Source of the DNA: a virus
DNA length: 64,000 nucleotides
Strand: one strand, 5' to 3'
Virus record (IMG/VR): IMGVR_UViG_3300032331_000527
Span: 1 to 64,000 of that record
Positions 62,842 to 64,000 of this stretch are shown here, in pieces. Made by a program: the position numbers and the translations under genes. Each line of letters opens with the position of its first letter. Position 1 is the first letter of the stretch. Below the pieces are notes generated by a model. The model saw only the letters and a list, made by a program, of their open reading frames with translations. It searched no databases and was not told the origin of the DNA.

Positions 62842-63683
62842 TTAATTTTCCATAGATCTAAGAACTCTATTAGATCTGCTCTTTTGCCAAAACTATAACC
62901 AGGTTTCGCCGTTTTCATACCGGAACTCATACTGATCTTTCGAGCTAGCTCACGGAACTCTTTATCGAACTCATATCCCAATATAGGACGATATTCTATC
63001 CCGTACAACTTACACTTCCACATGTCCACAGGTTCTTTGTCATCGTAGATAGCGTCTATCATAGCATAGGCTATCTCTAGTGTGTACATGAAAAATGGAA
63101 TTGTGTACTGTTCGCCTACGAAACACTCGTTATAACTATCCCACTCGTTCATCATTGGACGAAGCCTAACTTCTCCGTCTTCGTCGGGCTTTTCACCTTC
63201 AATCATATGTTCGCCAATAATCAATACGCCATCATTGTCTCTTGCGTATCTACAGGCGTGGATAGAAGGGATTGAAAAAATACCATATCCAAGTATCTTC
63301 TTTATCACTTCCTCATAGTATATACTGAGATACTCGCTATTGTCAAGATTTAATACGATGGGCTCGATATTAAGTTTCTTACACAGCTCAAAGGCGTATC
63401 TAAGTTCTTTTTCGTTACCCGAAGTCTTTACGATAATCACTTCAAAGGGAATATTGTTACGATGGAAACATTGGGTAACGAAAATAGAATCTGCGCCTCC
63501 GCTAAGAGCGACGTAAATCTTCTTGTTTTTTTCGTAGATTTTTTTGGCTGTGTAATCCGCGGCGTCTTGAAAGCTCATCTCTCGAAATGGATATGGGCGC
63601 AAACGAACATAGTACGCCATTCCTTTGACGAGCAATCGTTCGTAGATGTTGGTATCTACCCAGTCATTTTCGGTTGCCATCAA
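62838..63683 (-). CDS. PP-loop ATPase, second copy
   Basis: 281 residues. The PP-loop is ALSGGADSIFVTQCF (about 58-72), after an N-terminal helix region and KKIYVALSGGADS strand. Then LNIEPIVLNLDNSEYLSIYYEEVI and GVLIIGEHMIEGEKPDEDG form the probable substrate pocket. Related to asparagine-synthase C-terminal or other adenylating domains. The two PP-loop genes are joined by a 4-base overlap and probably work together. Confidence 0.72.
   Translation of the reverse strand: MMATENDWVDTNIYERLLVKGMAYYVRLRPYPFREMSFQDAADYTAKKIYEKNKKIYVALSGGADSIFVTQCFHRNNIPFEVIIVKTSGNEKELRYAFELCKKLNIEPIVLNLDNSEYLSIYYEEVIKKILGYGIFSIPSIHACRYARDNDGVLIIGEHMIEGEKPDEDGEVRLRPMMNEWDSYNECFVGEQYTIPFFMYTLEIAYAMIDAIYDDKEPVDMWKCKLYGIEYRPILGYEFDKEFRELARKISMSSGMKTAKPGYSFGKRADLIEFLDLWKIK
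63317..63346 (-). promoter_or_regulatory. Possible sigma-70-like promoter inside the PP-loop gene
   Basis: TTGACA (63341-63346), 18-base spacer, TATACT (63317-63322) on the minus strand. It could express the second PP-loop gene and the TctC-like gene downstream. Confidence 0.45.
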
Positions 63684-64000
63684 ATCCCTTCCAAGTACCG
63701 AATATCAAATCCCACACAGGGATAAACACACCATAATTACGAGTCGGGTCTTGGTGATGGATTAGATGCCACTTACCACTGGTAAGGAACGGATAAAGAT
63801 TAATGCGTTTGTTGTGTTCTATAGCTTCCTGAATGAAAGCAGCCCAAACATAATAAGCTACGAATAACCACCAATGACCTGTTACAGCACTAATTATAAA
63901 GGTTGGGATCACCTCTGTCAACCACTGATCTACGGTACTGTTTATCGTATCAAACCAAAGAAATGCGTTCTTCCAGCTCAATCCCTGTATCGTAGCATTC
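63664..64000 (-). CDS. Fatty-acid hydroxylase/sterol desaturase-like protein, C-terminal part, cut by window edge
   Basis: At least 112 residues remain; the frame stays open to the right edge, so the N-terminus is missing. A hydrophobic region (about WWLFVAYYVWAAFIQEAIEH) is followed by LTSGKWHLIHHQDPTRNYG and WDLIFGTWKGF, which are the late histidine-box and WDxLFGT motifs of the fatty-acid hydroxylase superfamily. A di-iron membrane enzyme that hydroxylates lipids is the likely role. It overlaps the PP-loop gene by 20 bases. Confidence 0.75.
   Translation of the reverse strand, partial: NATIQGLSWKNAFLWFDTINSTVDQWLTEVIPTFIISAVTGHWWLFVAYYVWAAFIQEAIEHNKRINLYPFLTSGKWHLIHHQDPTRNYGVFIPVWDLIFGTWKGFDGNRK

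Overview
This window is a 64 kb piece of a large T4-like myovirus genome, with strictly packed genes almost all on the minus strand and no gene-free stretch above 300 bases. The identification rests on recognisable T4 core proteins: UvsX (cut by the left edge), DNA polymerase gp43, RegA, gp62, gp44, gp45, gp46, gp47, the late sigma factor gp55, UvsW, UvsY, and the capsid, neck, tail and packaging set gp13 to gp23. A DUF1127 protein, a FecR/CHASE2/curli cluster and a TctC-type binding protein suggest a proteobacterial host, most likely an alphaproteobacterium. That host call is inference.

Layout, left to right. From 1 to 24.7 kb lies the replication, recombination and early region. It holds uvsX, a membrane protein, gp43, lysis genes (holin-like protein, GH19 endolysin), a DUF1127 protein, a late Hsp20, RegA and the clamp and clamp-loader genes. 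The gp62/gp44 pair is split by a T5orf172-like and a ParB-like gene. Next come a glycosyltransferase, a phage ribosomal protein bS21, a MoxR/CobS-type ATPase with a CobT-like HExxH plus VWA partner, and a block of very small genes. The region ends with a CmoA-like methyltransferase, a C5 cytosine methyltransferase, peptide deformylase, gp46/gp47, gp55, UvsW and UvsY. Many of these genes have a sigma-70 promoter (TTGACA, 17 bp, TANNNT), often overlapping the end of the gene before.

From 24.8 to 53 kb lies the virion region: tail-tube-like protein, gp23, gp22, gp21, prohead-core-like proteins, about 14 kb of adhesin and fibre genes, then gp20, gp19, gp18, gp17, gp16, gp15, gp14 and gp13. The adhesins include a 1986-residue protein with alternating LamG and glycine-rich domains and a collagen-like fibre. 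T4 late-promoter motifs (TATAAATA) precede several of these genes, which fits the gp55 gene.

From 53 to 58.9 kb is the most striking part: an apparently co-transcribed cluster of a CHASE2-adenylate/guanylate cyclase, two curlin-repeat secreted proteins, a FecR-domain protein, the curli pore CsgG and its partner CsgF, headed by two small one-helix membrane proteins. It looks like a bacterial amyloid secretion and sensing system carried by a phage. From 58.9 to 64 kb are accessory genes: two plus-strand 2-oxoglutarate oxygenases, a periplasmic TctC-type binding protein, two PP-loop ATPases, and the end of a fatty-acid-hydroxylase-like gene cut by the right edge. Baseplate genes, primase/helicase and tRNA genes were not seen.
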